From NCBI GenBank assembly GCA_965215925.1, contig CBDCEQ010000003.1, positions 1,426,001-1,490,000 of the forward strand: a DNA stretch of 64,000 bases. The letters run 5' to 3'. The translations under genes and the position numbers were made by a program. The first letter of the stretch is position 1. Every line of letters starts with the position of its first letter. Below are positions 38,020 to 46,114 of this stretch, piece by piece. The stretch comes from JAAXGI01 sp965215925. GTDB taxonomy: Bacteria; Gemmatimonadota; Gemmatimonadetes; Longimicrobiales; Gaopeijiaceae. The notes beneath the pieces are model-generated. The model had not been told where the DNA came from and did no database searches. It saw only the letters and a list, made by a program, of their open reading frames with translations.

Positions 38020-39261
38020 CTAGTATCGCGGAAGGCTTGGGTCCACTTCCTTCTGCCAAGCCAGAATCCCTCCCCTCAGGTTCCAGACCTTGCGGAATCC
38101 TGCGTCCTGCAGCTGGCGCAGTGCCTTTGCGCTCCGACTTCCGCCCTGGCAGTGCAAGACGATCTCCTCCGCTGAATCGAGCTCGGGAAGCCGTTCGAGG
38201 AGCGTGTCCAGGGGAATGAGCTCCGCGCCCTGTGGCCCGAGGTTCACGATCTCCCACTCGTGCTCCTGTCGGACGTCCACCAAACGAATCTCATCGCCCC
38301 TTTCGAGTCGGGTATTGAGCTCTCCTGCCGAGATCGTGGGCACGCCCTGAGCATCATGCTCCTCGGCTCCCTCTTCGTAGGCGGAGACTCCGCAGAACTC
38401 GAGGTAGTCGATGAGTCCTGTAACGGTGGGGTTCTCACCACACACAGGGCAATTCGGGTCTTTACGGAGTTTCAATGTTCTCCACTGCATGTCCAACGCG
38501 TCGAACAGAAGGAGTCGCCCAATGAGCGGTTCGCCCTCGCCGATGATCAGCTTGATCGTCTCCAACGCCTGAAGCGTCCCGATAATCCCGGGAAGTACGC
38601 CGAGCACGCCTCCTTCTGCGCAGCTGGGCACCATCCCGGGAGGCGGAGGTTCCCTAAAGAGACATCGGTAGCAGGGCCCGTTCTTCGCATCAAATACGGA
38701 GACCTGACCCTCGAAGCGGAAGATTGAGCCGTAGACGTTCGGCTTTCCGAGTAAGACGCACGCATCGTTCGTCAGGTACCGGGTCGGGAAGTTGTCCGTG
38801 CCATCGACCACGATATCGTAGGGCTCGATGACCTCCATGGCGTTCTCACTGGTCAGTCGAAGCTGATGCGTTTCGACCTCGATATTTGGATTGACGTCAT
38901 GAATGCGATCCTTCGCAGACTCGAGTTTCGAGCGCCCGATGTCCCTGGTCCCGTGCAGAACCTGTCGCTGTAGGTTCGAGTGGTCCACCACGTCGAAGTC
39001 TACGATCCCGATCTTCCCAACTCCGGCTGCGGCCAGATAGAGTCCGAGTGGAGATCCGAGCCCCCCGGCCCCGATCAAAAGCACGCTGGCCCTCTTCATT
39101 TTTCGCTGCCCCACCATACCAACCTCAGGCATGATGAGGTGTCTGGAATAGCGTTCGATCTCCTCTCGACTCAGTTCTGGAAGGGCCGCGGCCGAGATCG
39201 CCCAGGAGGGTGTCCCCTCTTGGCCTTCATGACGCTGGGATCCGTTCTCATTCTCGTTCAT
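38020..39261 (-). CDS. moeZ: MoeB/ThiF-type adenylyltransferase fused to rhodanese (MoeZ-like)
   Basis: This 413-residue protein has an E1-like domain (IGAGGLGSPLGLYLAAAGVGKIGIVDFDVVDHSNLQRQ), adenylation residues around RYLTNDACVLLGKP, two zinc-binding CxxC motifs (CYRC and CPVC) and a C-terminal rhodanese domain with the active-site Cys in IVLHCQGGSRSAKA. It activates the C-terminal Gly of small sulfur carriers and makes the thiocarboxylate. The carrier at 45744-46034 is the obvious partner. A TTGACA-like sequence lies upstream near 39388. Confidence 0.93.
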   Translation of the reverse strand: MNENENGSQRHEGQEGTPSWAISAAALPELSREEIERYSRHLIMPEVGMVGQRKMKRASVLLIGAGGLGSPLGLYLAAAGVGKIGIVDFDVVDHSNLQRQVLHGTRDIGRSKLESAKDRIHDVNPNIEVETHQLRLTSENAMEVIEPYDIVVDGTDNFPTRYLTNDACVLLGKPNVYGSIFRFEGQVSVFDAKNGPCYRCLFREPPPPGMVPSCAEGGVLGVLPGIIGTLQALETIKLIIGEGEPLIGRLLLFDALDMQWRTLKLRKDPNCPVCGENPTVTGLIDYLEFCGVSAYEEGAEEHDAQGVPTISAGELNTRLERGDEIRLVDVRQEHEWEIVNLGPQGAELIPLDTLLERLPELDSAEEIVLHCQGGSRSAKALRQLQDAGFRKVWNLRGGILAWQKEVDPSLPRY

Positions 39262-39338
39262 GATCCCTCTCCGTATGACGGTCCGCAGCGTTCGCGGCCA
39301 TCCGATCTTCCATCTTCAAGCTACCCGACCCACCCAAC

Positions 39339-39372
39339 TAAAGGACCCCGGCTCCTGCGCGGAGTCCGGGGC
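39339..39372 (-). terminator. Terminator-like hairpin between the sulfite reductase operon and moeZ
   Basis: CCCCGGCTCC pairs with GGAGTCCGGGG with one bulge, followed on the minus strand by TTTA. It may end the transcript from the upstream genes or act as a leader hairpin for moeZ. Confidence 0.55.
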
Positions 39373-39520
39373 TCAGGGACTATCGTGTCAATCTTGGGGG
39401 GTTCCTACTTCATTTGAACACGACGATTCCCGGCCCGGCCCCGCAACATCATGAGATCCGGCATCGATTCTCTACGCATTCGCATTGGCTCTGAGAGCCA
39501 GGTCGTCTCGGTAGGCATCG

Positions 39521-40147
39521 TCAGATGCTACCCACGGGTCCCACAAGCGTCAAGGCAGACGAGAGCTCTCGAATGTCGGAAGAGGTCCCGTGCACAGATA
39601 CGTCGACTGCGAGGCGATCGCGCGGGTCATTGGCGACCCGTACGACAGTCGCGTCCTCTCCTCCGAGTACCGAGCCCACGGCCTCCCGAACGAGATGCCC
39701 GAATCGCGTGTAACCCGCGTCGCTGTTGGGGATCAGCAGACGATCGTTTGCCTCGATCCGAAGGGTCGATGGATCGAACTTTAGCTTACCTGCAACCCTG
39801 GGATCACCCTCGAGACGCGCACCTATTCCAAGCGCCTGCCGGATCGTCGTGGCGATCGCATCGACCGCCGTGCCCGCAATCGGAGTTCGTCGCTGGGCGA
39901 GCAGCCCGAACGTCCCGTCTGCTCGATCCAAGGAAAAACTGACCTCGTGGCAGACGAGCATGATACCAGGGCTCTCGGGGGCGTGCGCATAGTCCGCCAC
40001 ATCGAGCGCGACGAGATCGAGGGCCCTATCGCGGATCCACTCGTGAAATATGGGTACGAAGAGCGCGGCGTCATCTTCGATCGCATGCTCTGATGCATAG
40101 ATCTTCACGCATACTCGATAGAAATCGTCAACACGCCCCTCGCTCAC
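39521..40147 (-). CDS. Conserved-looking protein coupled to sulfite reductase
   Basis: This 208-residue soluble protein starts at a GTG that overlaps the sulfite reductase stop (GTGA), so it is translationally coupled. No catalytic motif is recognised. It contains LVCHEVSFSLDRADGTFGLLAQRR and KFDPSTLRIEANDRLLIPNSD. Its position between the reductase and moeZ suggests a role in sulfur assimilation, but function is unknown. Confidence 0.7.
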   Translation of the reverse strand: MSEGRVDDFYRVCVKIYASEHAIEDDAALFVPIFHEWIRDRALDLVALDVADYAHAPESPGIMLVCHEVSFSLDRADGTFGLLAQRRTPIAGTAVDAIATTIRQALGIGARLEGDPRVAGKLKFDPSTLRIEANDRLLIPNSDAGYTRFGHLVREAVGSVLGGEDATVVRVANDPRDRLAVDVSVHGTSSDIRELSSALTLVGPVGSI

Positions 40148-42447
40148 CGCGCCACCTTGACCCCTTCGCCACTCCCGGTCGCCTGAGCCTCGAGAAGACG
40201 GGTGTAGCAGGCGTGGGCAGCCTCAATGAAGAGCTGCGACTCCTCAACTCGCCGGCGGGCTTCGTCGCGATCATGCGCGGTCCCTCCAGTTTCGTGGGCC
40301 GCCTGGTAGTAGCCCCATTCCTTCGCCCCGATGAAGCGCTCGAAAAAGAGCTCGGTGTCGATGAAGGCCTGCTGGAACCGAGAGAATATCTTCGCTGGAT
40401 TCGATTCTACGTCAGGGTCCTCGATCTTTAACAGACCTTGAGCGGCTGACATCATCGCTTCGTAGGCCATTCCGGCAGCCTTCGCCACGGCGATGTCGTC
40501 CGAAGTCAGGTCATCAACGATCACTGAGGCGTCAAAGACTCGACTCTCCGCATTGGCGAGACTGAACTGTGTGAGAGTCACGACCTCGCCTGCACACTCT
40601 CCGACGCCGATATCGCCGATAGAATACTCGCGTGCGTCGTGCCAATCTACGTAGTATCCGGGGTCCGTCTCGTAGGACGGCACCTCCAGGAGGTCCTTGA
40701 GGCGCTCCTTGATCGGCTTCTTTCCAACGCGGGTCACCCATCCACGAAAAGTCTCCCCCGTCTCGTGTTCCTCGGTGAAGAGGGCCAGGAGCCTGTCTAC
40801 CGTTTCGGGAACTCGCTTGGAAGGCACGGCCCCGACAGCTAGGCCGTAGTTTCCAGCATTTTCTTCAAGTGATCCACCGAGCAAGAGCTGAAAGTGCGGC
40901 ACCTTAAAGCCGCCGACGTTACGACTCGAGCCGTAGAAACCGATGTCTGCAATGTGGTGCATACCACAAGAGTTTGGGCACCCGCTGACCTTTACGTGCA
41001 CATCCTTGAGGACAGGATCGAAGTGGAGTCCCCGATCCTCGAACCTGTCTCTGAGTTCAGCGCCCAACCCCCTGGCGCTGGCGATTCCGAGTTTACACGT
41101 ATCGGTCCCAGGACAGGCCGTCACATCTGCAATCGTCCCGGCGCCAGCCAGGACCAGTTTCGCCGCGTAGAGATCATTATATAGAGCGACGAGATCCTCT
41201 TGATGAATCCAGCGCAAGAAGAAGTTCTGGTCGACCGTCGTGCGCATGGCGTCAGGGGCGTACTCGCGCATGATGTCCGCCAACTTTCTAGCCTGACGCG
41301 AGGTGATGTCGCCGAGCGGAAGGTTGACTGTGACGGCAACGAACCCCACTTGCCGCTGGTCGTAGACGTTCGTTTTCGCCCAGTCTTCAAACCCTGGCTC
41401 GGGCAGAGCGGTGCCGGCGGTCGCGGGGGCGGACAGACCCTCGATCACCGGTAGGTGAGCCTCGTCAAGCCAGTCGGACCACTGGGGGTCTTCTTCCATA
41501 CTCTGGAGCTCTTCATCCACCAGCTTCCGGAACTCCTCGATTCCCAGTTTGGCCACCAGGAATTTGATGCGGGCCTTGTTTCGGTTCCGCTTTTCCCCGA
41601 GCCGAGCGTAGACGCGTGCGATCGCCTGCGACACAGGCAACATCTGCTGCTCGGGCATGAACGCGTAGAGCTCTTTCGCAACATGGGGGACGGGACCCAG
41701 ACCCCCACCGACCACGACTCGAAAACCGCGTTCCTCGGCACCATTCACACTTCGGACAGCCGCGACGAATCCCAAGTCGTGCATCATCACCCGTGCGCAG
41801 CCTTCCTGGCCACACCCGGAATAGGCGATCTTGAACTTCCGGCCGAAGTCCTGGACATCCCTGTGTCCCAGGAGAAACCAGGTCTCTGCCTTGGCGTAGG
41901 GCGAGATATCGAATTGCTCGTCCTGGCAGATGCCTGCCTTCGGACACCCTGTCACATTGCGTACAGAATTCCCGCAGGCCTCGCGCGTCGTAATCCCCAC
42001 GGAAGCCAACCGTCGGTGCATGTCCGGCGTGTCCTCGATATCGATGAAGTGCAGCTGGATGTCCTGACGGGTCGTGATATGGAGCACTGCGTTGGAGTAC
42101 TCCTCGGCGCAATCCGCCAGGACCTCCACCTGCTCAGCGGAGAGCTTCCCAAAAGGGATCTTGATCCGCTGCATTCCCGGCGCATCGAACTCGGTCTCTG
42201 GGCCCTTCGTCAGCCCCCTCCGCGGGAAAGGGATGTCTTGGGTCTTGGTCCCATCGTAGCGCTGGCCGTTGTCGTAGCGCTGGCCATACGCACCTCGCCG
42301 TAGCCGAAGCTCGGCAAAAACCTTCTCCTCGAGCTTCTCTTGCTTCCGCAACTCCATCTGGTTCTCGTAGACGTCGATCTCCTCGGCCATCGTCGGAGGG
42401 ATACGATCTGCGAGGACCTCTTTCCACGTGCGGCTGTCGGCACTCAT
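40144..42447 (-). CDS. Siroheme [4Fe-4S] sulfite (or nitrite) reductase
   Basis: This 767-residue enzyme carries two copies of the ferredoxin-like/siroheme module. The cluster ligands are CPGTDTC (C-x5-C) near residue 445 and CPNSC (C-x3-C) near residue 487. The N-terminal half has RQDIQLHFIDIED and GCPKAGICQDEQFDISPYA. A C-terminal extension of about 170 residues resembles a helical HEPN-like domain. Reduction of sulfite to sulfide is preferred over nitrite because cysH, a siroheme-type chelatase gene and a ferredoxin gene are neighbours. Confidence 0.9.
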   Translation of the reverse strand: MSADSRTWKEVLADRIPPTMAEEIDVYENQMELRKQEKLEEKVFAELRLRRGAYGQRYDNGQRYDGTKTQDIPFPRRGLTKGPETEFDAPGMQRIKIPFGKLSAEQVEVLADCAEEYSNAVLHITTRQDIQLHFIDIEDTPDMHRRLASVGITTREACGNSVRNVTGCPKAGICQDEQFDISPYAKAETWFLLGHRDVQDFGRKFKIAYSGCGQEGCARVMMHDLGFVAAVRSVNGAEERGFRVVVGGGLGPVPHVAKELYAFMPEQQMLPVSQAIARVYARLGEKRNRNKARIKFLVAKLGIEEFRKLVDEELQSMEEDPQWSDWLDEAHLPVIEGLSAPATAGTALPEPGFEDWAKTNVYDQRQVGFVAVTVNLPLGDITSRQARKLADIMREYAPDAMRTTVDQNFFLRWIHQEDLVALYNDLYAAKLVLAGAGTIADVTACPGTDTCKLGIASARGLGAELRDRFEDRGLHFDPVLKDVHVKVSGCPNSCGMHHIADIGFYGSSRNVGGFKVPHFQLLLGGSLEENAGNYGLAVGAVPSKRVPETVDRLLALFTEEHETGETFRGWVTRVGKKPIKERLKDLLEVPSYETDPGYYVDWHDAREYSIGDIGVGECAGEVVTLTQFSLANAESRVFDASVIVDDLTSDDIAVAKAAGMAYEAMMSAAQGLLKIEDPDVESNPAKIFSRFQQAFIDTELFFERFIGAKEWGYYQAAHETGGTAHDRDEARRRVEESQLFIEAAHACYTRLLEAQATGSGEGVKVAR

Positions 42448-42474
42448 GGTTGTGTCCCGATCAGGGTTTTCATT

Positions 42475-43194
42475 TCAGATTCCGTGGAGACCACACTCGA
42501 GCCGCACACTACCCCGCCACCGCCCTGCGCGTTCATGTTCGCCCGGCTTGATCGGCGTGGTGAGAGGTGCGTCTCCGATGCTGGTATATCCTAGATCGTG
42601 CAATGGGTGATACGGAACGTTGTGGGCGCGTACGAAACCCCACACATCCTCGAGGCTCCAGGACGCGAGCGGGTTGATCTTGACCCAATTCGCGAGCTCA
42701 ACGTGAGGGAGGGCGGCCCGGGTGGCGGATTGATCCCGTCTTCGCCCAGTAACCCAGCCCTCAATGCCTTGGAGCGCCTCATGCATGGGATCCACCTTCG
42801 TAAGCCTGTGGAATAGTTCTTCGTCCTTTTCCCACAGTCGGCTGCCGTGCAGGGCCTCGAACGCCTTGCGTGACTCGGCCGGCCGGTAGGTACGAAGATC
42901 CAGTCCGTAGCGATCGGCAACTCGATCTGCGTGCTCGATCGTCTCCGGGAAGTGATAGAGCGTATCGACGAAAAGGACGGGCAGACGAATTCCCTCCTCG
43001 GCAAGAAGGTGGATCAGCATCATCCCGCCCACCCCAAATGTCGAAGAGACGGCAAGCCGACCTTCGGCGATGGCACCCTCCGCCCAACGCAAGATCTCCG
43101 TGGGGTAGGCAGCTTCGAACCGTGCGTTCAGTTCAGCCGCCTCGGACTGAGAGAGCACCGTTGTTGGAGAAACGGACTCGGAGGTGACGCTCAT
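42475..43194 (-). CDS. cysH: PAPS reductase (phosphoadenylyl-sulfate reductase)
   Basis: This 239-residue protein has STFGVGGMMLIHLL (PP-loop-like), FVDTLYHFPET, TGRRRDQSATRA and the C-terminal catalytic Cys in ECGLHG. The Cys pairs that bind a [4Fe-4S] cluster in APS reductases are absent (YTSIGDAPLTTPIK), so it should use PAPS with thioredoxin or glutaredoxin. It produces sulfite for the reductase encoded 27 bases downstream. Confidence 0.92.
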   Translation of the reverse strand: MSVTSESVSPTTVLSQSEAAELNARFEAAYPTEILRWAEGAIAEGRLAVSSTFGVGGMMLIHLLAEEGIRLPVLFVDTLYHFPETIEHADRVADRYGLDLRTYRPAESRKAFEALHGSRLWEKDEELFHRLTKVDPMHEALQGIEGWVTGRRRDQSATRAALPHVELANWVKINPLASWSLEDVWGFVRAHNVPYHPLHDLGYTSIGDAPLTTPIKPGEHERAGRWRGSVRLECGLHGI

Positions 43195-43276
43195 CGGGTT
43201 TTCGCTCGGGTTGGGATTCCCTTTCCCATCAAGTCATTCCTCGGTCGTTAGTGCGGACACCACGATTTCTAGTTAC

Positions 43277-43311
43277 GAAAACGGCCCCGACCTCATTGGG
43301 AGGTCGGGGCC
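43277..43311 (-). terminator. Rho-independent terminator upstream of cysH
   Basis: GGCCCCGACCTC (43283-43294) pairs with the complementary GAGGTCGGGGCC around a short loop and is followed on the minus strand by GTTTTC. It lies between the chelatase gene and cysH, so it either ends the upstream transcript or attenuates cysH. Confidence 0.75.
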
Positions 43312-43479
43312 GAAGAGCTCAGCGCGATATCCTGTTTACACGCGGCGTCTCCCGGGCCCACCCCTCCGCAGGGTGGCCAGGCTACAACACATCGCGCAAC
43401 ACATCGCGGCAACCTTCATCATCACACACCTTCACTCTAATGCCACACCTAATGGTGCGGTTCCGCACCAACGCTGAGT

Positions 43480-45027
43480 CTACTGAGACCCCACAGGAGG
43501 GTCAAGTGCCCGAGCAGCTGCCTGCGAAAGGAAGACTGAACAGGGCTCCGAGCAGGGGACTCGGAGCTCGCATTCGTCCGGGTTCGCTTCGACTGAGGCA
43601 GCCGTGCCGAGAAGCTCGGCCCCGCCCGGGCCGGTCGTCTCGGATTCGCCTGGATCGCTCCGAACCAGCCAAGTCGGTGATCGGAGGCATCGATCGGACA
43701 CACAGCACGAGTCGGCGAGGCACCCAACCTGCGCCTCGCTGAGCTGGGTCAGCTTTGAGTAGATCCCCGTGTGGCGGTCTGCGGTCTCAGGAAAGGAGAC
43801 CACGGAGAATTGCCCGAGTTCGTCCAGATAAGAGTGCACCAGCGCCGCCGGATAGAGGGCAGCATATGCTTCCCAGACCTCCTCTTCGGTCAACCCAGTA
43901 AGGCGCCATCCGCCCCCCAAGTCAGGGGCTGTGCTCAACCGCCGGTGGCTTCCGTGGGCCGTCACCTGCGCGATCTGGAAGGCCTCACTGGGATCACGGA
44001 TCGTCTTTAGCTTCCCTGGCCCGGCGTCACGGTCCCTCTCGTGCCGGATCTCGAACACGCCTGGCTCCGACTCCCACACGGCCGTCTGAAGGAACAGGCA
44101 ATGCGTAGTGGGAGCCGAACGGATCCGACCGAAGAACCAACGCTTTGCCTCCGAGGCCACTGGGTTTCCCTCGATCCCACGGGCAGCGAGTGCGTTGTGT
44201 TCTCCGGGTCCGTCTTGCTTCGGGGAGTCGGCCTCGGCCCCCCGCGCCACCAAATCCAGGACTACCTCAACCATGCGGGCATGAGTCCCGACTGGCTTCG
44301 CATACCAAGTACGTCGCTGGGTCGTATCGGCGGCGCGCCCTTCGAGCACAAAGTCGTGTCGGATCGTCGTGCCTACATGCCACCCCTCCGAAACAAAGAA
44401 TGGGACGGCGATCGTGTTCGGACCTGGATCCTCTCTAAGCACACGAGCCAAGGTCGGCTCCTGGTCCAGGAACGCGGGAACCACGCGCACATAGGGTCCC
44501 TTCTCCCGCAGCTCTCCTACAACCGAACGCGTCGTGTCAGCCGAGCGAGGGTGCCGGTCCGTCCCGTGCCCGACGACTACGAGGGTCGTCTCGGCCTGCG
44601 TTTCCCGTGAAAGAGAGACAGCTTCTTCGGCACGATCCAACACGAGCTGAGCCATGCGGCGACTGCGCCCGACCGGAGGGCAGTAGTGGATCCTCAACCC
44701 GTCCCGGATCGTGAGCTGTCCGTCCAATCCTAGCTCCCGAGGCAGAACACGATCCGTGAAGTATCCCTCGCACATGAATATCGGTACGACGAACACCTCC
44801 GAACTCTCCACCAAATCAAACGCGTGGTGCAGTTGGGGCTCCTCCTTCCAGAAGGCTGGCCAAACTTCACGGAAATGGCCGAGTTCCCGAAGGCGAAGTA
44901 CTAGATCGTGGATTGGGCGGGAGGAGTCAGGGCTCAAATGAGAGCCGTGACCGATAAGGAGAACTGCGGCCTCAGTCAGGGGGAAAGGCCGAAGTGCTTG
45001 TAGTTCTTCTCTATATAGCTCGTCCAT
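43480..45027 (-). CDS. CbiX/SirB-type chelatase fused to a DR2241-type Fe-S domain
   Basis: A protein of about 515 residues with two tandem CbiX-like halves: VLLIGHGSHLSPDSSRP / VPIFMCEGYFTDRVLP and TLVVVGHGTDRHPRS / AVPFFVSEGWHVG, each with His and Glu likely to bind the metal. The C-terminal part has Cys-rich CLADSCCVSDRC and CELRVPCSEPC, as in DR2241-type 4Fe-4S domains. It probably inserts Fe into sirohydrochlorin for the sulfite reductase's siroheme. The start is uncertain; ATG at 45027 overlaps the ferredoxin gene by 52 bases. Confidence 0.85.
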   Translation of the reverse strand: MDELYREELQALRPFPLTEAAVLLIGHGSHLSPDSSRPIHDLVLRLRELGHFREVWPAFWKEEPQLHHAFDLVESSEVFVVPIFMCEGYFTDRVLPRELGLDGQLTIRDGLRIHYCPPVGRSRRMAQLVLDRAEEAVSLSRETQAETTLVVVGHGTDRHPRSADTTRSVVGELREKGPYVRVVPAFLDQEPTLARVLREDPGPNTIAVPFFVSEGWHVGTTIRHDFVLEGRAADTTQRRTWYAKPVGTHARMVEVVLDLVARGAEADSPKQDGPGEHNALAARGIEGNPVASEAKRWFFGRIRSAPTTHCLFLQTAVWESEPGVFEIRHERDRDAGPGKLKTIRDPSEAFQIAQVTAHGSHRRLSTAPDLGGGWRLTGLTEEEVWEAYAALYPAALVHSYLDELGQFSVVSFPETADRHTGIYSKLTQLSEAQVGCLADSCCVSDRCLRSPTWLVRSDPGESETTGPGGAELLGTAASVEANPDECELRVPCSEPCSVFLSQAAARALDPPVGSQ

Positions 45028-45218
45028 TCGTCGGGTACATCCGTATCCGGAAAAATAGCCTGCACCGGGCACTCCGGCTCACACGCTCCACAATCGATAC
45101 ACTCCTCTGGGTGAATGTAGAACATATCGTCCGCCTCATAAATGCAGTCGACGGGGCAGACGTCAACACAGCTAGCATCTTTGGTCTCCAGGCACGGCTC
45201 GGCGATGATATATGTCAT
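44976..45218 (-). CDS. Seven-iron type ferredoxin
   Basis: This 80-residue protein begins MTYIIAEPCLETKDASCVDVCPVDCI and has CIDCGACEPECP, the pattern of Fe3S4/Fe4S4 ferredoxins (FdxA type). It could supply electrons to the sulfite reductase in the same gene group. Acidic composition and length are typical. Confidence 0.95.
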   Translation of the reverse strand: MTYIIAEPCLETKDASCVDVCPVDCIYEADDMFYIHPEECIDCGACEPECPVQAIFPDTDVPDEWTSYIEKNYKHFGLSP

Positions 45219-45294
45219 AGTCCCTCTCGTTCTTTTTTATTTTTCTCGTCTTGACTCGGCCGCTTCCAGTACGGCCCTTTCTGCACGAATCGGC

Positions 45295-45747
45295 TTAGAC
45301 GACCGGGATCTCCGTCGGCAATTCTTGTACATCGGAATCGAGATTCCATGCTCGCACCGCGGGGCCCGCTCGGCCGCTTTCAGCCCCCACGATCACCCAG
45401 ACGGCATCCGGCCAAAGCGCCATATACGTCTGGTCCAGCAAAGAGGGTACAGGATCGCTGGCCGGATGGGAATGGTAGAATCCAACCACCTCCTCCTTCG
45501 AACCTCGAATCGCCCGCTCCTCTTCTATCAACCGTCGAGGATCGATCGAGAAACGTGTCGTCCGGGTGCCCCGCGGAGCGATGTTCTCGCACTGGACGGT
45601 TCTGGTTACCAAGACCCGATCCGAGTCCCTGCGGCCGACGAGCAAACCACAGGCCTCATCCGGCGCCGCCGTCTGGGCTTCCGAAATCAACGGACCAGTG
45701 AGCTGTTGTGGAAATCGCAGCTCCGACGGGGCTCCCCGCCCGTTCAC
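45295..45747 (-). CDS. JAMM/Mpn+ metalloprotease (Mec-like)
   Basis: This 150-residue protein has the complete JAMM zinc site: Glu31 (EACGLLVG) and HSHPASDPVPSLLD with His92, His94, Ser102 and Asp105. It starts at GTG overlapping the carrier gene stop (GTGA). Relatives trim residues from small sulfur carriers (Mec+ with CysO, HcyF with HcyS). Its likely substrate is the neighbouring carrier, which has five residues after GG. Confidence 0.93.
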   Translation of the reverse strand: MNGRGAPSELRFPQQLTGPLISEAQTAAPDEACGLLVGRRDSDRVLVTRTVQCENIAPRGTRTTRFSIDPRRLIEEERAIRGSKEEVVGFYHSHPASDPVPSLLDQTYMALWPDAVWVIVGAESGRAGPAVRAWNLDSDVQELPTEIPVV

Positions 45748-46034
45748 GGCTCCGCTACGATGCCCCCGGCGATGGACGGAACGATCGAGACCTCGTCACC
45801 CGATTCGATCTTGGTATCCAGATCACTCTCAAAGCGAATATCTGACCCGTTCACAAAGACGTTCAGGAACTGTCGAATGTCGCCGTCGTCACCGGTGATT
45901 CGAGCGAGCAACGCTGGGTTGTCTTTGCCAAGGCTACCGAGGAGTTCTCGGACGGTATCGCCTTCGGCGACAAGCTCGGCCTGGCCATTCGTAAGCTTAC
46001 GCAGCGCGCTGGGAATTCGAACTGTTGCGCTCAT
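45744..46034 (-). CDS. MoaD/CysO-like sulfur carrier with a C-terminal extension
   Basis: This 96-residue ubiquitin-like protein has IPSALRKLTNGQ at the start and FLNVFVNGSDIRF and VSIVPSIAGG near the end. The diGly (residues 90-91) is followed by IVAEP, so it cannot be activated until trimmed. The overlapping JAMM protease gene provides the probable trimming enzyme and the MoeZ-like protein the sulfur-loading enzyme. It is expected to donate sulfide to an amino-acid acceptor. Confidence 0.92.
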   Translation of the reverse strand: MSATVRIPSALRKLTNGQAELVAEGDTVRELLGSLGKDNPALLARITGDDGDIRQFLNVFVNGSDIRFESDLDTKIESGDEVSIVPSIAGGIVAEP

Positions 46035-46114
46035 TTTTCTTCGACCCTCCTTCTCGCCTTTGATGGGCTAGATCGGGCCGCGCCCGAGCGGCCCAAGGGT
46101 TCATTCGTCAAGCC

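Noticed and set aside
41455..42303. 282-codon plus-strand frame
   Set aside because: It is a shadow of the sulfite reductase gene with no ribosome-binding site or family motif.
43277..43470. SAM or other riboswitch upstream of cysH
   Set aside because: The GGCCACC/GGGGUGGGCC-like hairpins do not match a riboswitch consensus that I can recall; only a terminator is supported.
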